DNA of 64,000 nucleotides, taken from the NCBI GenBank assembly GCA_963728045.1, contig CAVSIE010000002.1, positions 868,001 to 932,000 of the forward strand. Reading direction: 5' to 3'. This DNA comes from VRUE01 sp963728045 (GTDB lineage: Bacteria; Actinomycetota; Thermoleophilia; Solirubrobacterales; 70-9). Below are positions 55,312 to 64,000 of the stretch, one piece after another (position 1 is the stretch's first letter; every line of letters starts with the position of its first letter). Below the pieces are notes generated by a model. That model had not been told where the DNA came from. It searched no databases and worked only from the letters and a program-made list of their open reading frames with translations. Both the position numbers and the translations under genes were made by a program.

Positions 55312-57480
55312 GTGGCATCGCTGACCCGCTGGGTGCTCGCCCACAAGCGCACCGTCGTCATCACCTGGATCGTCCTGACGATCGCCGGCATGGCTGCCGC
55401 CGGGCCAGCCTCGGAAGCGCTCGAGCCCGAGTTCTCGGTTCCCGACAAGGAGGGCTGGGAGACCAACGTCGAGATCGCCAACACCTACTTCGGCACCGGC
55501 GGCGACACTTCGCCGCTGCTCCCGGTCGCCACGATCCCGGCCGGCGAGTCGGTCGATTCGCCGGCGGTGAAAGCCGACCTGGCGCAGCTCGACCAGCGGC
55601 TGGAAAAGGCGCTGCCCAACTCGCGCCTCGCCTCCTACGCCTCGACCGGCGACGAGACCTTCGTCTCCGACGACGGCCGCACCACCTTCGCGATCGTCTA
55701 CCCGCAGCCTGACCCCGACTCGGCCTTCGGCGAAAACCCGAAAGCGGAGGAAGCCGCGAGCGCGGTGCTGGCGGACGCCACCGTCGCCGGGGAGCCGGTG
55801 CGCCTGACCGGCTTCGACGCCCTCTTCGAGGACAGCGGCGCCGACAACGAAGGGCCTGGCGTGCTGATCGAGGCGCTGATCGGCGGCTTCGGCGCGCTAC
55901 TGGTGCTGATCTTCGTCTTCGCCTCCTTCCTCGCGGTGGTCCCGATCCTGATGGCGGCGGTCTCGATCCTGACCACCTTCCTGCTGCTGCTGGGACTGAC
56001 CGAAGCTGACCGAGGTCTCGCCGATCGTCCAGTTCCTGATCGCCCTGATCGGGCTCGGCGTCGCGATCGACTACTCGCTGATCGTCGTCTCGCGCTGGCG
56101 CGAGGAGCGCACCCACGGGCGCAGCGGCGACGAGGCCGTGCAGCGGGCGATGGAAACCGCCGGGCGGGCCGTCGTCTTCAGCGGCATCACGGTGGCGATC
56201 GGTCTGCTGGCCCTGATCGCGCTGCCTCTGCCCTTCCTGCGCTCGATGGGCTACGGCGGCATGCTGATCCCGCTGGTCTCGACCCTGGTCGCGATCACCC
56301 TGCTGCCGGTGGTGCTGGCGCAGGTTCGGCGCCCGGCTCGACTGGCCGCACCGACGCACCGACGACAAGGCGAGCCGCAACTGGACCCGCTGGGCGGAGG
56401 CGGTGGCGCGGCGGCGCTGGCTCGCGGCCGGCGCCGGGATGGCCGTGATCCTCGCCCTCGTTTTCGCCGCCACCGACCTGCAGCTCGGCGCCTCCGACGC
56501 CAACACGGTCGCCAAGTCGGGCGACTCGAAGGACGCGCTGACGCAGCTGGAAGACGCCGGCATCGGCGAGGGCTCGCTGCTCCCGCACGAGATCCTGGTC
56601 GACGGGCAGCACCAACCCCGCGCAGGTGGCAGCGGACCTGAGCGAAGTCGAGGGCATCCACGGCGCCGTCGCTCCGGCCAACGCCGAGTGGCGACGGGAG
56701 AGGACCGCGGTGGTCGAGGCGATCCCGGTGCCCGACAGCGGCAGCGAGGCGGGCGAGGCGACGCTGGCCGAGGTCCGCGAGATCGCCCACGCGGCCGGCC
56801 CAGACGTGCACGTCGGCGGCCAGCCGGCGGCCAACGACGACTTCATCGACGCCGTCTACGGCAGCTTCCCGCTGATGATCGCGCTGATCACGATCACCAC
56901 CTTCATCCTGCTGGCGCGGGCCTTCCGCTCGCTGCTGCTGCCGCTGAAGGCGATCGTGCTCAACATCCTCAGCGTCGCCGCCGCCTGGGGCGTGCTGGTC
57001 CTGGTCTGGCAGCACGGCTACGGCTCGGAGCTGATCTTCGGCATCGAGGCGACCGGCTCGATCCCCTCCTGGATGCCGCTGATGATCTTCGCCTTCCTCT
57101 TCGGCCTCTCGATGGACTACGAGGTCTTCATCCTCTCGCGGATGCGGGAGGAATACGACCGCACCGGCTCGACCGACATCGCCGTGATCCAGGGCATCGG
57201 CCGCACCGGACGCCTCGTCACCAGCGCCGCGCTGATCCTCTTCCTCGCCTTCACCGCGATGGCCTCCGGGCCGGGGACCGACCTGAAGATGATGGCGACG
57301 GGCCTGGCGGCCGGCATCCTGCTCGACGCGACCGTGATCCGCGCGCTGATCGTCCCCGCGGTGATCGCCCTGATGGGCCGCTGGAACTGGTGGCTGCCAG
57401 AGCGACCGGCGCGGTTGCTGCGCGTCGAGCCGTCAGCGCTGGCACCGGCGCGGCCGGCGACGGGCGAGAGCGAGGCCTAG
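55312..57480 (+). pseudogene. MMPL-family transporter, three frameshifts
   Basis: The four consecutive segments read as one MMPL transporter. Segment 1 (from 55312): WVLAHKRTVVITWIVLTIAG, VPDKEGWETNVEIANTYFGT, then ILTTFLLLLGL. Segment 2 (to 56330): EVSPIVQFLIALIGLGVAID, YSLIVVSRWREERTHGRSGD. Segment 3: RLDWPHRRTDDKASRNWTRW. Segment 4 (from about 56620): SFPLMIALITITTFILLARA, FAFLFGLSMDYEVFILSRMR. The changes are a 10-bp tandem duplication CTGACCGA(A/G)G at about 55994-56013, an indel at about 56326-56330 and an extra G at about 56606. A repaired protein has about 720 residues, the family norm. Substrate unknown. Confidence 0.75.
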
Positions 57481-57704
57481 AGCTGGGTAGCGATGAAGGC
57501 GACCAGGCCGATGATCATGGCGCCACCGAACTGATTTATCGTCCTCTGCAGGGAGCTGAAACCTTCGTCCATGCGCCGTTCCAGGCGATCAAAGCGTTGG
57601 TCGACAGCATCGAAGCGTCGGTCAATCACGTCAAAGCGATCGTCGATCCGGTCAAACTGCTCTTCCAGGCGCTCGTCGGTCCAGCTCTTCGTCATCGTCT
57701 CCAT
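57477..57704 (-). CDS. coiled-coil protein with C-terminal membrane helix, copy 2
   Basis: A 75-residue paralogue of the gene at 54859-55122. The start TMTKSWTDERLEEQFDRIDD shares S-W-T-D-E-R-L with copy 1. The heptad part (RFDVIDRRFDAVDQRFDRLE) is built from an RFD repeat, and the membrane helix is AMIIGLVAFIATQL. Its stop overlaps the MMPL stop by four bases. Its upstream block is the second copy of the 65-bp module, which begins right after the TetR gene's stop. Confidence 0.72.
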   Translation of the reverse strand: METMTKSWTDERLEEQFDRIDDRFDVIDRRFDAVDQRFDRLERRMDEGFSSLQRTINQFGGAMIIGLVAFIATQL

Positions 57705-57711
57705 AGCTTCG

Positions 57712-57777
57712 CATGGTAATGAGCTGTCTGCAACAGATGGGCACGCTAACGTGAAATCTTTGTGCCAACCTGCGCGC
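57712..57777 (-). promoter_or_regulatory. upstream module of coiled-coil gene, copy 2
   Basis: Recurrence of the 65-bp block of copy 1, with ACGTGAAATCTTTGTGCCAA as the start of its core (57750-57777). It extends to one base before the TetR stop at 57779. A conserved promoter, or an RNA element, would explain conservation of the non-coding stretch. Confidence 0.6.
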
Positions 57778-57778
57778 G

Positions 57779-58339
57779 TCAGAGCGAAATACAGCTCTCG
57801 AGCTCTGATGCAGTCGGCGTTTCGTCATCGACGACTCGCCGGGCGACCAGCGCAACCATGGCGGCGATGGTCGCCCACTCCAAGTCTGCGAACTTGGCAA
57901 GCCGCTGGATAGCGGCATGCTGGAGCCGGACCCCCTCGGCCCCGCCAGCGAGGATCTCAATCGTGAGCAGCCGGGCGGTGGGAATGTCGCTCGTCAAGAG
58001 CTCCGCGGCGACACGGATCCCGACTTTCACCTTCGTATCCCGCTCGGCCTCTCCCTCGCAGGCGCCTTCGATCGCCTCCAGCAACCGCCCGAACAACTCC
58101 TCGAAGCTCGCCAGCAGGCAGGTCTGCTTGTCCTCGAACTGCTTGTAGAAGCTGGCGGTGGAAACAGCCGCCTGCCGCGTGATGTCGGCAACCGCTACGG
58201 CCGCGTACCCCCGCTCCGCACACACCTCCGCCATCGCCGCAATCAGCCGTTCGCGCTGGTTGCGCTCGACTACATCGCGAGGGATCCCGTGCTGCCCACC
58301 GGGTAGCCGTTGACTTCCTTTGAGTTTGCTGCTTTCCAC
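57779..58339 (-). CDS. TetR-family transcriptional regulator
   Basis: A 186-residue TetR regulator. The HTH is at residues ~26-72: RNQRERLIAAMAEVCAERGY, VAVADITRQAAVSTASFYKQ, FEDKQTCLLASFEELF. The ligand domain has AELLTSDIPTARLLTIEILA. It is the only regulator near the MMPL gene and is transcribed in the opposite direction to it, so control of that transporter is a reasonable guess. It is followed closely by the second coiled-coil module. Confidence 0.88.
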   Translation of the reverse strand: MESSKLKGSQRLPGGQHGIPRDVVERNQRERLIAAMAEVCAERGYAAVAVADITRQAAVSTASFYKQFEDKQTCLLASFEELFGRLLEAIEGACEGEAERDTKVKVGIRVAAELLTSDIPTARLLTIEILAGGAEGVRLQHAAIQRLAKFADLEWATIAAMVALVARRVVDDETPTASELESCISL

Positions 58340-58439
58340 GAATCGAGAATAAACCCAGCTCCATAGGAGCGGCCATCAGGTCAGCTCTTCAGTCCGGAAT
58401 AGGTGAAATTCACACCCCCTGAGTGAGGGTACCCAGATT

Positions 58440-58479
58440 GTGAGAGAGCCGCTGACACACGTGTCAGCGGCTCTCTCAC
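58440..58479 (-). terminator. 19-bp perfect hairpin terminator after the subtilase gene
   Basis: GTGAGAGAGCCGCTGACAC (58440-58458) and its exact reverse complement (58461-58479) are separated by two bases (AC). It lies 14 bp after the subtilase stop at 58493 on the minus strand. There is no T-run, as is common in high-GC terminators. It should also stop transcripts entering the TetR gene. Confidence 0.8.
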
Positions 58480-58492
58480 CACTTTACCTAGA

Positions 58493-61400
58493 TCACTGGA
58501 ACCCCAACAGTTTCGCCGAGCCCGTGTAGGCGCCGTCTTTGAAGGTGCCTGGACCACCTGAGCAGCCAGCACCTTCCTTTTTGTAGGTGACTCCCGTGAT
58601 GTTGTAGGTGACGGTCACCGCCCGTTCGCTGCCGGAGCCGGAGTTTGCGAGGCCGACGCCTTTGAGGCCGCTCTGGGCCGGGATCTTGATTTTGCAGGTT
58701 GCATTGGCGATGACGATTTCATCTTCGGCTTTGGAGCAGGTTATGTCCATCGTGGCCGTGTATGGGGGGCCGGAGTTGAGCACGTTGTGTTTGTAGGAGC
58801 AGCTGTTCATGCTCCAAGTCCCATTGAGCCCGAAGACTTTGCACGAGCTCATGGCCGGCACGAGCGACAGGCTCGCGCTCGCCGCTGAGACGGAAGCGCT
58901 GAACTGGGCGGTACTGCATTTGACATTGTACAAGCCGCCCGAAAGCGTGAAATTGTGTTCGGTTACCTGCGAGCCGCCGATCGAAGCCGGGTATTTTTCA
59001 GCTTCCACCTTCGGTTTGCTCGCTTCTTCACCAGATTCTTTGCCGGTTACAAATAGCCCCTGACTGGCTTCTCCCGATAGGTATATGCCATCGGCTTTCC
59101 CTTCCCCATCAAGCCCCAACAGTTTCGCCGAGCCCGTGTAGGCGCCGTCTTTGAAGGTGCCTGGACCACCTGAGCAGCCAGCACCTTCCTTTTTGTAGGT
59201 GACTCCCGTGATGTTGTAGGTGACGGTCACCGCCCGTTCGCTGCCGGAGCCGGAGTTTGCGAGGCCGACGCCTTTGAGGCCGCTCTGGGCCGGGATCTTG
59301 ATTTTGCAGGTTGCATTGGCGATGACGATTTCATCTTCGGCTTTGGAGCAGGTTATGTCCATCGTGGCCGTGTATGGGGGGCCGGAGTTGAGCACGTTGT
59401 GTTTGTAGGAGCAGCTGTTCATGCTCCAAGTCCCATTGAGCCCGAAGACTTTGCACGAGCTCATGGCCGGCACGAGCGACAGGCTCGCGCTCGCCGCTGA
59501 GACGGAAGCGCTGAACTGGGCGGTACTGCATTTGACATTGTACAAGCCGCCCGAAAGCGTGAAATTGTGTTCGGTTACCTGCGAGCCGCCGATCGAAGCC
59601 GGGTATTTTTCAGCTTCGATCAAGGGTACATGTGCGAAGCTCGTTTTGAACGTTTGGTTTTCGCCATAGCTCGTGCCTTCGCTATTGCTGGCCACCACCC
59701 GATAGTGGTAGGTCGTGTTTGGCAAGAGGTTTGCCAAGTTCTCGCTTACCGCAACTGCTTCTGAGCCCGACCCGATAGATTTCGGCGAGGCAGGTTCTTT
59801 AGAGCCATAAGCCGTCGAGGTTCCGTATTCGAACTGGTAAGTAGTCGCAAAGCCTTCCGGATCGACCGACGCATTCATCGTTGCTTTCGAGTGAGATACC
59901 GCCGAAGCCGCTTCCTGGATGATTGTAGGTGCATCCCAGCCTCGGCTTTCAGTCATCCCTGCATCCCCGAAAACCGAATACTTATTCGTACGCAGCTGGA
60001 ATCCGACTGCCATGCAGCGACTATCCGGTAGGCAGGAAAGTCCATACAATCCCGTATCTTGCTTCGGAGAAGCGGTACTGGGCTGGATCGTGAATTTTGT
60101 TCCGTCCCATCTCAGGGTATTTGCTTCGGTTTTATGACTGAAAAAGCCTCCTCCTTCGTTAATTTCCTCTCGGAGAGTGTAGGTTGCAGTGCAATCGGCT
60201 TCCGATACGCACTCTACGTCATAGAGTCGCTCCTTGCCTTCCGAGCTGGGCACAGTAAGTTGTGACCATTTTGTGCCATCCCATAGTTCTGCGATCCATT
60301 CTTCGGCGTTGCTCCCTACGGTCATGCACATTTTGACTGAGGGGCACGATACCCCGCTCCTCACACCGTCTTTAACTGCTGGCGTCTCAGATAGCCATTC
60401 GCTGCCATTCCAGCGGGTAAGCTCGAAGTTGCCGACGGCGATGCAGAACGTCGGCGATGAGCAAGACACATCCTTCCATTCTGTACCCGCCGCTTCCGTA
60501 GGTAGGGTTTTCCAGTTGCCTGAAGTGTAAGTTGCTGAAAGCAGGCCGGCCGTTCCCGCAGTTGGTTGGGTCCTTCCCACAGCCATGCAGAAGGTATCTT
60601 CTTCTTCCCCGTCGATTACCTGTGTGCCGGTACACGACACACCGTTAAACCAAGTGTCCTGCTGAGAGGAGAAGTTGGCATCCTGCCAGCTCCACGGGGG
60701 TCCTTTTTTGGCTTCAAGTACGTAAGGCAACACAATTTCTTCGAAAATACTGCCGCCGGTTGAATAACCCACCGCGATGCACTTCCAGGCTGCCGGGCAC
60801 TCGACATCCTGTACGACATCCTGGCCGTTTTCGCTTGTCTCCACAGGAGACGCCGACCAGCTTTTCCCGTTCCACTCGGTGAGATAGGCTTCATTGCTGT
60901 AGTACTGATACCCGCCCGCGACGCAGAGGCTTCGGTTGCGGCATGCTACGGAGCGAAGGTGGCCGCCCGGGTTCGGCACGGACCGGCGGGTCCAAGCCGA
61001 GGTCTTGAAAGACTTGTCGGCTCCGTTGATCGTGCCTTTGGACGTGGTGGCAACGATGCGGAAGTGGTAGGTCGTTTCCGGTTTAAGCCCGTCGATCACC
61101 TCGCTGACCGTGACCTGACCGGAGCCGGACCCGATGGCTTTCGGGCTGGCCGGCATGCTCTGCCCGTAGGCTTCGGTGGTCCCGTATTCGAACTTGTAGC
61201 TTGTGCTCGTTCCGTTCGGGTCCACGCGGCCGTTCAAGGTGGCGCCCGTCGCCCGGATCGGATAGGCCTGGCCCGTTGCGGCTTCGGTGCCGTTGGCGGT
61301 ATCGCTCACGTCCAGTAGCGCCTCTTGCACTGCCTCGACGTGCGTGTCCTCCCAGGTGAGGTTCCCGTTCTGGACCAGCGTGTTACGGATTGCTTCGACG

Positions 61401-62671
61401 TCGGCCTGGGAGTTGGGGTTCGATTTGGCCGCGAGTAGGGCAGCGGCGCCCGCTACGTGCGGCGTCGCCATCGATGTTCCGGACTTGTTCACCCCGAATT
61501 CAGTTGTTCCAGGGAAGGTCGACAGAATGCACATACCCGGCGCGGCGATATCGACTGCATCGCCGTAGTTGCTGAAGGGAGCGAGTTCATCGTCGCTGAA
61601 CTGCCATATTCCTTGTTCGCATTCATCTGGCCCAAGGCTGCCTGCTTTACCGTCGGAATCGGCCAGCGCGGCGACGGTGATCGCGTCTGGGTTGCGTGCC
61701 GGGGAGAAGAAGCTCGCTTCCGCTGTTTCGTTCCCGGCGGCGACTACGGGAACCACTCCCCTGTCAGCCATGCCGAGCACTTCTTTTTCGCCTTCTTTGT
61801 AGCCGGAGATCGCATTTTCGACGATTGCCCCCTCGCAGCGGCAACCGACGCTCATGTTGGCGACCTCGATGTCGTTGGAGGGGTTTTCGTCGGTGATCGT
61901 TTTAGTCACCCAGTCGATGCCAGCGGCAATGGTCGCCGTGCTGCCTTTGCCTTGGTCGTTGAAGACGCGCACCGACCAGATCCGCGCTCCGGGGGCGACG
62001 CCAACGACGGCGAGGCTGTTGTCGATCGCGCCGATCGTCCCGGCGACGTGGGTGCCGTGACCATCGAGGTCTTCGCCAGCTCCTTCAATACATTTGGATC
62101 CACTGCAGTCGACGCGGCCGGCAACGTTCAAGTCGCCATGTTTGTGATCCACTCCGGTATCGATGACGGCGACGTCGACGTTCACCCGCGCGTCGTCCTG
62201 TCCGTCGATATCGGCAAGCGCGTTTTTGGTCGCTTCGATCCGTTCGACGCCGGTTGGCACCGTCTGCGCGAAGGTTTCGATTTCCTCGTTGGGAGCCACA
62301 TAGCGCACTCTTGGGTCCTCACGCAGCTCTTGCACCGCGTCCTTTGAGAGCTCGGCCGAGTAGCCCTTGAGCGCGTGGCGGTAGACGAAGCCAAGATCGC
62401 CGTCGTGGTTGGCGACCTGGGCCTGGGCGAGACTGGCTGGGGCGGCAACCGATGCCTTGAAGACGACGATGTACTCGCCGGGGATGCGAGCGCTTTCCTC
62501 ACGCTCAGCTGACTTAACTCCCGGTTTTAGGCCTTCGAGAGAGGAAGGCGATGGCGGAGCGAGGTTCTTGCCCTTAGCCCCTTGGGCCGTGGCTATTGCC
62601 AACGGCACTATGAGCGCGATCAGCAGCACGAAGGCTGCCGCCATCGGGATGCGTCGAATCGACTGGTTCAT
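58493..62671 (-). CDS. secreted subtilase (S8) with duplicated C-terminal domain
   Basis: 1392 residues. Signal peptide MAAAFVLLIALIVPLAIATA. An I9-type prodomain (GEYIVVFKASVAAPASLAQA) precedes the S8 catalytic domain: D171 (VAVIDTGVDH), H205 (DGHGTHVAGT), oxyanion Asn (VAAGNET) and S400 (SGTSMATPHVAGA). Downstream are a fibronectin-like module (NGTSTSYKFEYGTTEAYGQS), a set of repeats of the type SCSSPTFCIAVGN (propeller-like), a second fibronectin module, and two identical copies of a Cys-rich ~168-residue domain. Start ATG 62671 is preferred over an upstream Met. It probably acts outside the cell or on its surface. Confidence 0.9.
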   Translation of the reverse strand: MNQSIRRIPMAAAFVLLIALIVPLAIATAQGAKGKNLAPPSPSSLEGLKPGVKSAEREESARIPGEYIVVFKASVAAPASLAQAQVANHDGDLGFVYRHALKGYSAELSKDAVQELREDPRVRYVAPNEEIETFAQTVPTGVERIEATKNALADIDGQDDARVNVDVAVIDTGVDHKHGDLNVAGRVDCSGSKCIEGAGEDLDGHGTHVAGTIGAIDNSLAVVGVAPGARIWSVRVFNDQGKGSTATIAAGIDWVTKTITDENPSNDIEVANMSVGCRCEGAIVENAISGYKEGEKEVLGMADRGVVPVVAAGNETAEASFFSPARNPDAITVAALADSDGKAGSLGPDECEQGIWQFSDDELAPFSNYGDAVDIAAPGMCILSTFPGTTEFGVNKSGTSMATPHVAGAAALLAAKSNPNSQADVEAIRNTLVQNGNLTWEDTHVEAVQEALLDVSDTANGTEAATGQAYPIRATGATLNGRVDPNGTSTSYKFEYGTTEAYGQSMPASPKAIGSGSGQVTVSEVIDGLKPETTYHFRIVATTSKGTINGADKSFKTSAWTRRSVPNPGGHLRSVACRNRSLCVAGGYQYYSNEAYLTEWNGKSWSASPVETSENGQDVVQDVECPAAWKCIAVGYSTGGSIFEEIVLPYVLEAKKGPPWSWQDANFSSQQDTWFNGVSCTGTQVIDGEEEDTFCMAVGRTQPTAGTAGLLSATYTSGNWKTLPTEAAGTEWKDVSCSSPTFCIAVGNFELTRWNGSEWLSETPAVKDGVRSGVSCPSVKMCMTVGSNAEEWIAELWDGTKWSQLTVPSSEGKERLYDVECVSEADCTATYTLREEINEGGGFFSHKTEANTLRWDGTKFTIQPSTASPKQDTGLYGLSCLPDSRCMAVGFQLRTNKYSVFGDAGMTESRGWDAPTIIQEAASAVSHSKATMNASVDPEGFATTYQFEYGTSTAYGSKEPASPKSIGSGSEAVAVSENLANLLPNTTYHYRVVASNSEGTSYGENQTFKTSFAHVPLIEAEKYPASIGGSQVTEHNFTLSGGLYNVKCSTAQFSASVSAASASLSLVPAMSSCKVFGLNGTWSMNSCSYKHNVLNSGPPYTATMDITCSKAEDEIVIANATCKIKIPAQSGLKGVGLANSGSGSERAVTVTYNITGVTYKKEGAGCSGGPGTFKDGAYTGSAKLLGLDGEGKADGIYLSGEASQGLFVTGKESGEEASKPKVEAEKYPASIGGSQVTEHNFTLSGGLYNVKCSTAQFSASVSAASASLSLVPAMSSCKVFGLNGTWSMNSCSYKHNVLNSGPPYTATMDITCSKAEDEIVIANATCKIKIPAQSGLKGVGLANSGSGSERAVTVTYNITGVTYKKEGAGCSGGPGTFKDGAYTGSAKLLGFQ
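58502..59005 (-). repeat. 504-bp direct repeat, copy 1 (C-terminal domain)
   Basis: The first of two copies with period 612 bp. It encodes the last domain of the subtilase (AEKYPASIGGSQVTEHNFTL to GAYTGSAKLLG). No difference from copy 2 is seen in the parts compared. Confidence 0.85.
59114..59617 (-). repeat. 504-bp direct repeat, copy 2 (penultimate domain)
   Basis: The second copy, ending near 59617 where the sequence leaves the repeat (CAGCTTC then GATC). Identity in the nucleotide sequence, silent sites included, is far beyond what is kept by selection on protein. Confidence 0.85.
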
Positions 62672-62742
62672 TGCTGTGCCTCCCCTGCCCGGCAACTCAT
62701 GCCTGGGCTATGTGACTGGTTTTGACTGGTTTGAAGCTGGTG

Positions 62743-64000
62743 CTACTTGCGTCTCTTCGCGCCTTTACGCGCTTTCTTCTTGCAGCTGTTCTGCATCTCG
62801 GGCCTCAGCGTCAGCGGCTTGCCGTTATGTGCCTTGAGCTTCGCCGTTACCCGGTAGGTCTGTTTGCAGAGGTTGCGGCTGTTGATCAGGAGTCCCTTTT
62901 TGCCACCGAGGAAGTCGAAGGTGGCCGAGGTGACCGGAGCGTCGGGGATCGCATCGAAGTTGCTGCGGATCCCCTGGTTGACGGAGTCAATCCTTCCGAC
63001 CAGGTTGAAGTCGACTTTGCCTCCGCGGAAGGCGGCTACCAGGTCGGGCAGCAGGTTGTCGGAGGAGCGCAGGTAGATCGGGCCCGAGACGGTCTCGTCC
63101 AAGAGAGGAGTCTTGGCCTCGGCTTTGCCGTAGATCGAGGCGGCGGGGCAGCTGTCGGCTGCGAACTGGACCCTGGTGCAGACGGTGCCGATGTGGCTCT
63201 GGTCGAGGAACTCCGACCTGGGCAGGGCGACGGAGGCTTTGGCGGTGTTGGCGCCTCCTGCGGGGAAGCGGACCACCACTTTCAGCCTCGGGTGAGCGCC
63301 TCGTTGCGTGCCGCCGTAGAGGCGGAAGGAGAACTTCGGTTTGAAGGCGAGGCTCTCACAGCTGCCGACCTGGAAAGGATAGGAGGTGCTGAAGAGAAAG
63401 TCGTCTGCTGTGGAAAGGATGTTGCCTCCCACGCCTGAGATCCGCCCGTCGACCGACATCCGCTCGCAGCTGGTCGGGTTGAGCATGGTTTCGGGGCGGT
63501 CAAGCTGCAGGCGGATGTCCCTCGCCCTGAGGATGACGCCGTGGAGGATCGTCGGGAAGGGATCGGAGACGGCGGTGACCTGCGCCGTCTCCGGATCGAC
63601 CCTGACCGCTGCCCTGACCACCACGGTGCCGAGGTCGAAGGGGCCGGCGATGCCGGGGGCGACGACGGCGATGCTGAGCGGAGCACCCTTGTAGGGGCCG
63701 GCGAGGTAGACCTTGCCGTCAAAGTAATTTGGACCGGGACCCGCTCCGAGCCCTGCGCTGATCGTGCCGGTCTGAGAAGCGGCCGGACAAGCCGGGCTGT
63801 TCAGCTCGTTCCTCGCCGTCCCCTCCGCATCTGAGATCGAGGCAATCGCGGACTCCGGGCAGAAGGGGACGCCGGCGATCTTGCCCAGCAGTCCCTTCGG
63901 CAGGACAGTGGTGACTTGGCTCAGTTCCTGTTCTGAGTCGTCTCTGCTCAGGCGGAAGAGGAAGGGCGAGTAGGTCCCTGCGACTGGGTTGAGGGTGCCA
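62743..64000 (-). CDS. large secreted protein, C-terminal part, 5' end outside window
   Basis: The minus strand is open from 64000 to 62743 and encodes at least 418 residues. Readable parts: SPFLFRLSRDDSEQELSQVT, PKGLLGKIAGVPFCPESAIA, SPACPAASQTGTISAGLGAG, IAVVAPGIAGPFDLGTVVVR, PTILHGVILRARDIRLQLDR. The tail is LRPEMQNSCKKKARKGAKRR, Lys-rich. The pattern PXG(L/V)LGKI...PFCP and 'GPFDLGTVVVR' is known from large secreted proteins of Thermoleophilia with no known function. It lies 70 bp upstream of the subtilase gene on the same strand, so joint expression is possible. Confidence 0.7.
   Translation of the reverse strand, partial: GTLNPVAGTYSPFLFRLSRDDSEQELSQVTTVLPKGLLGKIAGVPFCPESAIASISDAEGTARNELNSPACPAASQTGTISAGLGAGPGPNYFDGKVYLAGPYKGAPLSIAVVAPGIAGPFDLGTVVVRAAVRVDPETAQVTAVSDPFPTILHGVILRARDIRLQLDRPETMLNPTSCERMSVDGRISGVGGNILSTADDFLFSTSYPFQVGSCESLAFKPKFSFRLYGGTQRGAHPRLKVVVRFPAGGANTAKASVALPRSEFLDQSHIGTVCTRVQFAADSCPAASIYGKAEAKTPLLDETVSGPIYLRSSDNLLPDLVAAFRGGKVDFNLVGRIDSVNQGIRSNFDAIPDAPVTSATFDFLGGKKGLLINSRNLCKQTYRVTAKLKAHNGKPLTLRPEMQNSCKKKARKGAKRRK

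Noticed and set aside
1..64000. CRISPR array, rRNA or tRNA genes
   Set aside because: I found no regularly spaced short repeats and no convincing cloverleaf or rRNA sequence; a covariance-model scan would be needed to exclude a tRNA completely.

Overview
This 64 kb window is high-GC bacterial DNA. It most resembles a soil actinobacterium of the class Thermoleophilia (Solirubrobacterales-like). The basis is gene content: the 'GDIAPGAV / ITTGKLA / GAVGSKQL' secreted repeat protein, fibronectin-like 'NGTSTSYKFEYGTT' modules on a subtilase, an NHL/RHS giant protein, F420-type enzymes, NHEJ LigD-polymerase and topoisomerase IB. This placement is inference; there is no rRNA or other marker gene here.

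Layout. 0-13 kb: a broken hydrolase/DUF998 junction, a YbdK-type ligase, LapA, GNAT, cupin, CBS and arylsulfotransferase-like genes, a DEAD-box helicase that seems to start at AUC, two transporters, a TetR/deazaflavin-oxidoreductase pair with twin operators, and a small stress-membrane cluster next to an F420-dependent oxidoreductase. 13-24 kb: topoisomerase IB, an intact IS481-type element inserted on a stop codon, DUF4160/DUF2442, DUF2804, a stress-domain membrane protein, a CYTH protein, DUF2855 and a low-GC GAF island with very short coupled ORFs. 24-33 kb: DHFR-like, CsbD, TetR/cupin, LigD-Pol, ZIP, a MocR regulator beside a frameshifted flavoprotein, a RelE-like toxin-antitoxin pair and a PadR/flavoprotein pair.

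33.5-45.8 kb is the most interesting part. It is a minus-strand, tightly packed operon. A 2278-residue secreted protein with two NHL propellers and RHS-like repeats carries a C-terminal chymotrypsin-fold protease 'tip' of lower GC. It is followed by a secreted protein, an orphan second protease tip, a second paralogous secreted protein, a frameshifted lipoprotein, a third paralogue, a secreted serpin and a membrane protein. I read it as a polymorphic, protease-tipped surface toxin (or secreted protease) with its own inhibitors. The genes are seen directly; the function is inference.

46-64 kb: a BacA/prephenate dehydratase-like protein, a PQQ-type sugar dehydrogenase, an SGNH hydrolase, a DHA2 drug exporter, an ECF sigma factor divergent from an ArsR-SRPBCC fusion with a near-ideal leaderless promoter, VOC and DUF899 genes, a multiply frameshifted MMPL transporter flanked by twin coiled-coil membrane genes with a shared upstream module, a TetR gene, a 1392-residue subtilase with a 504-bp direct repeat, and the 3' part of a large secreted protein that runs off the window.

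Several genes are broken by small indels or short tandem duplications (about 0.66, 30.1, 36.5, 53.5, 56.0, 56.3 and 56.6 kb). This could be real decay or sequence/assembly error; the sequence alone cannot decide.
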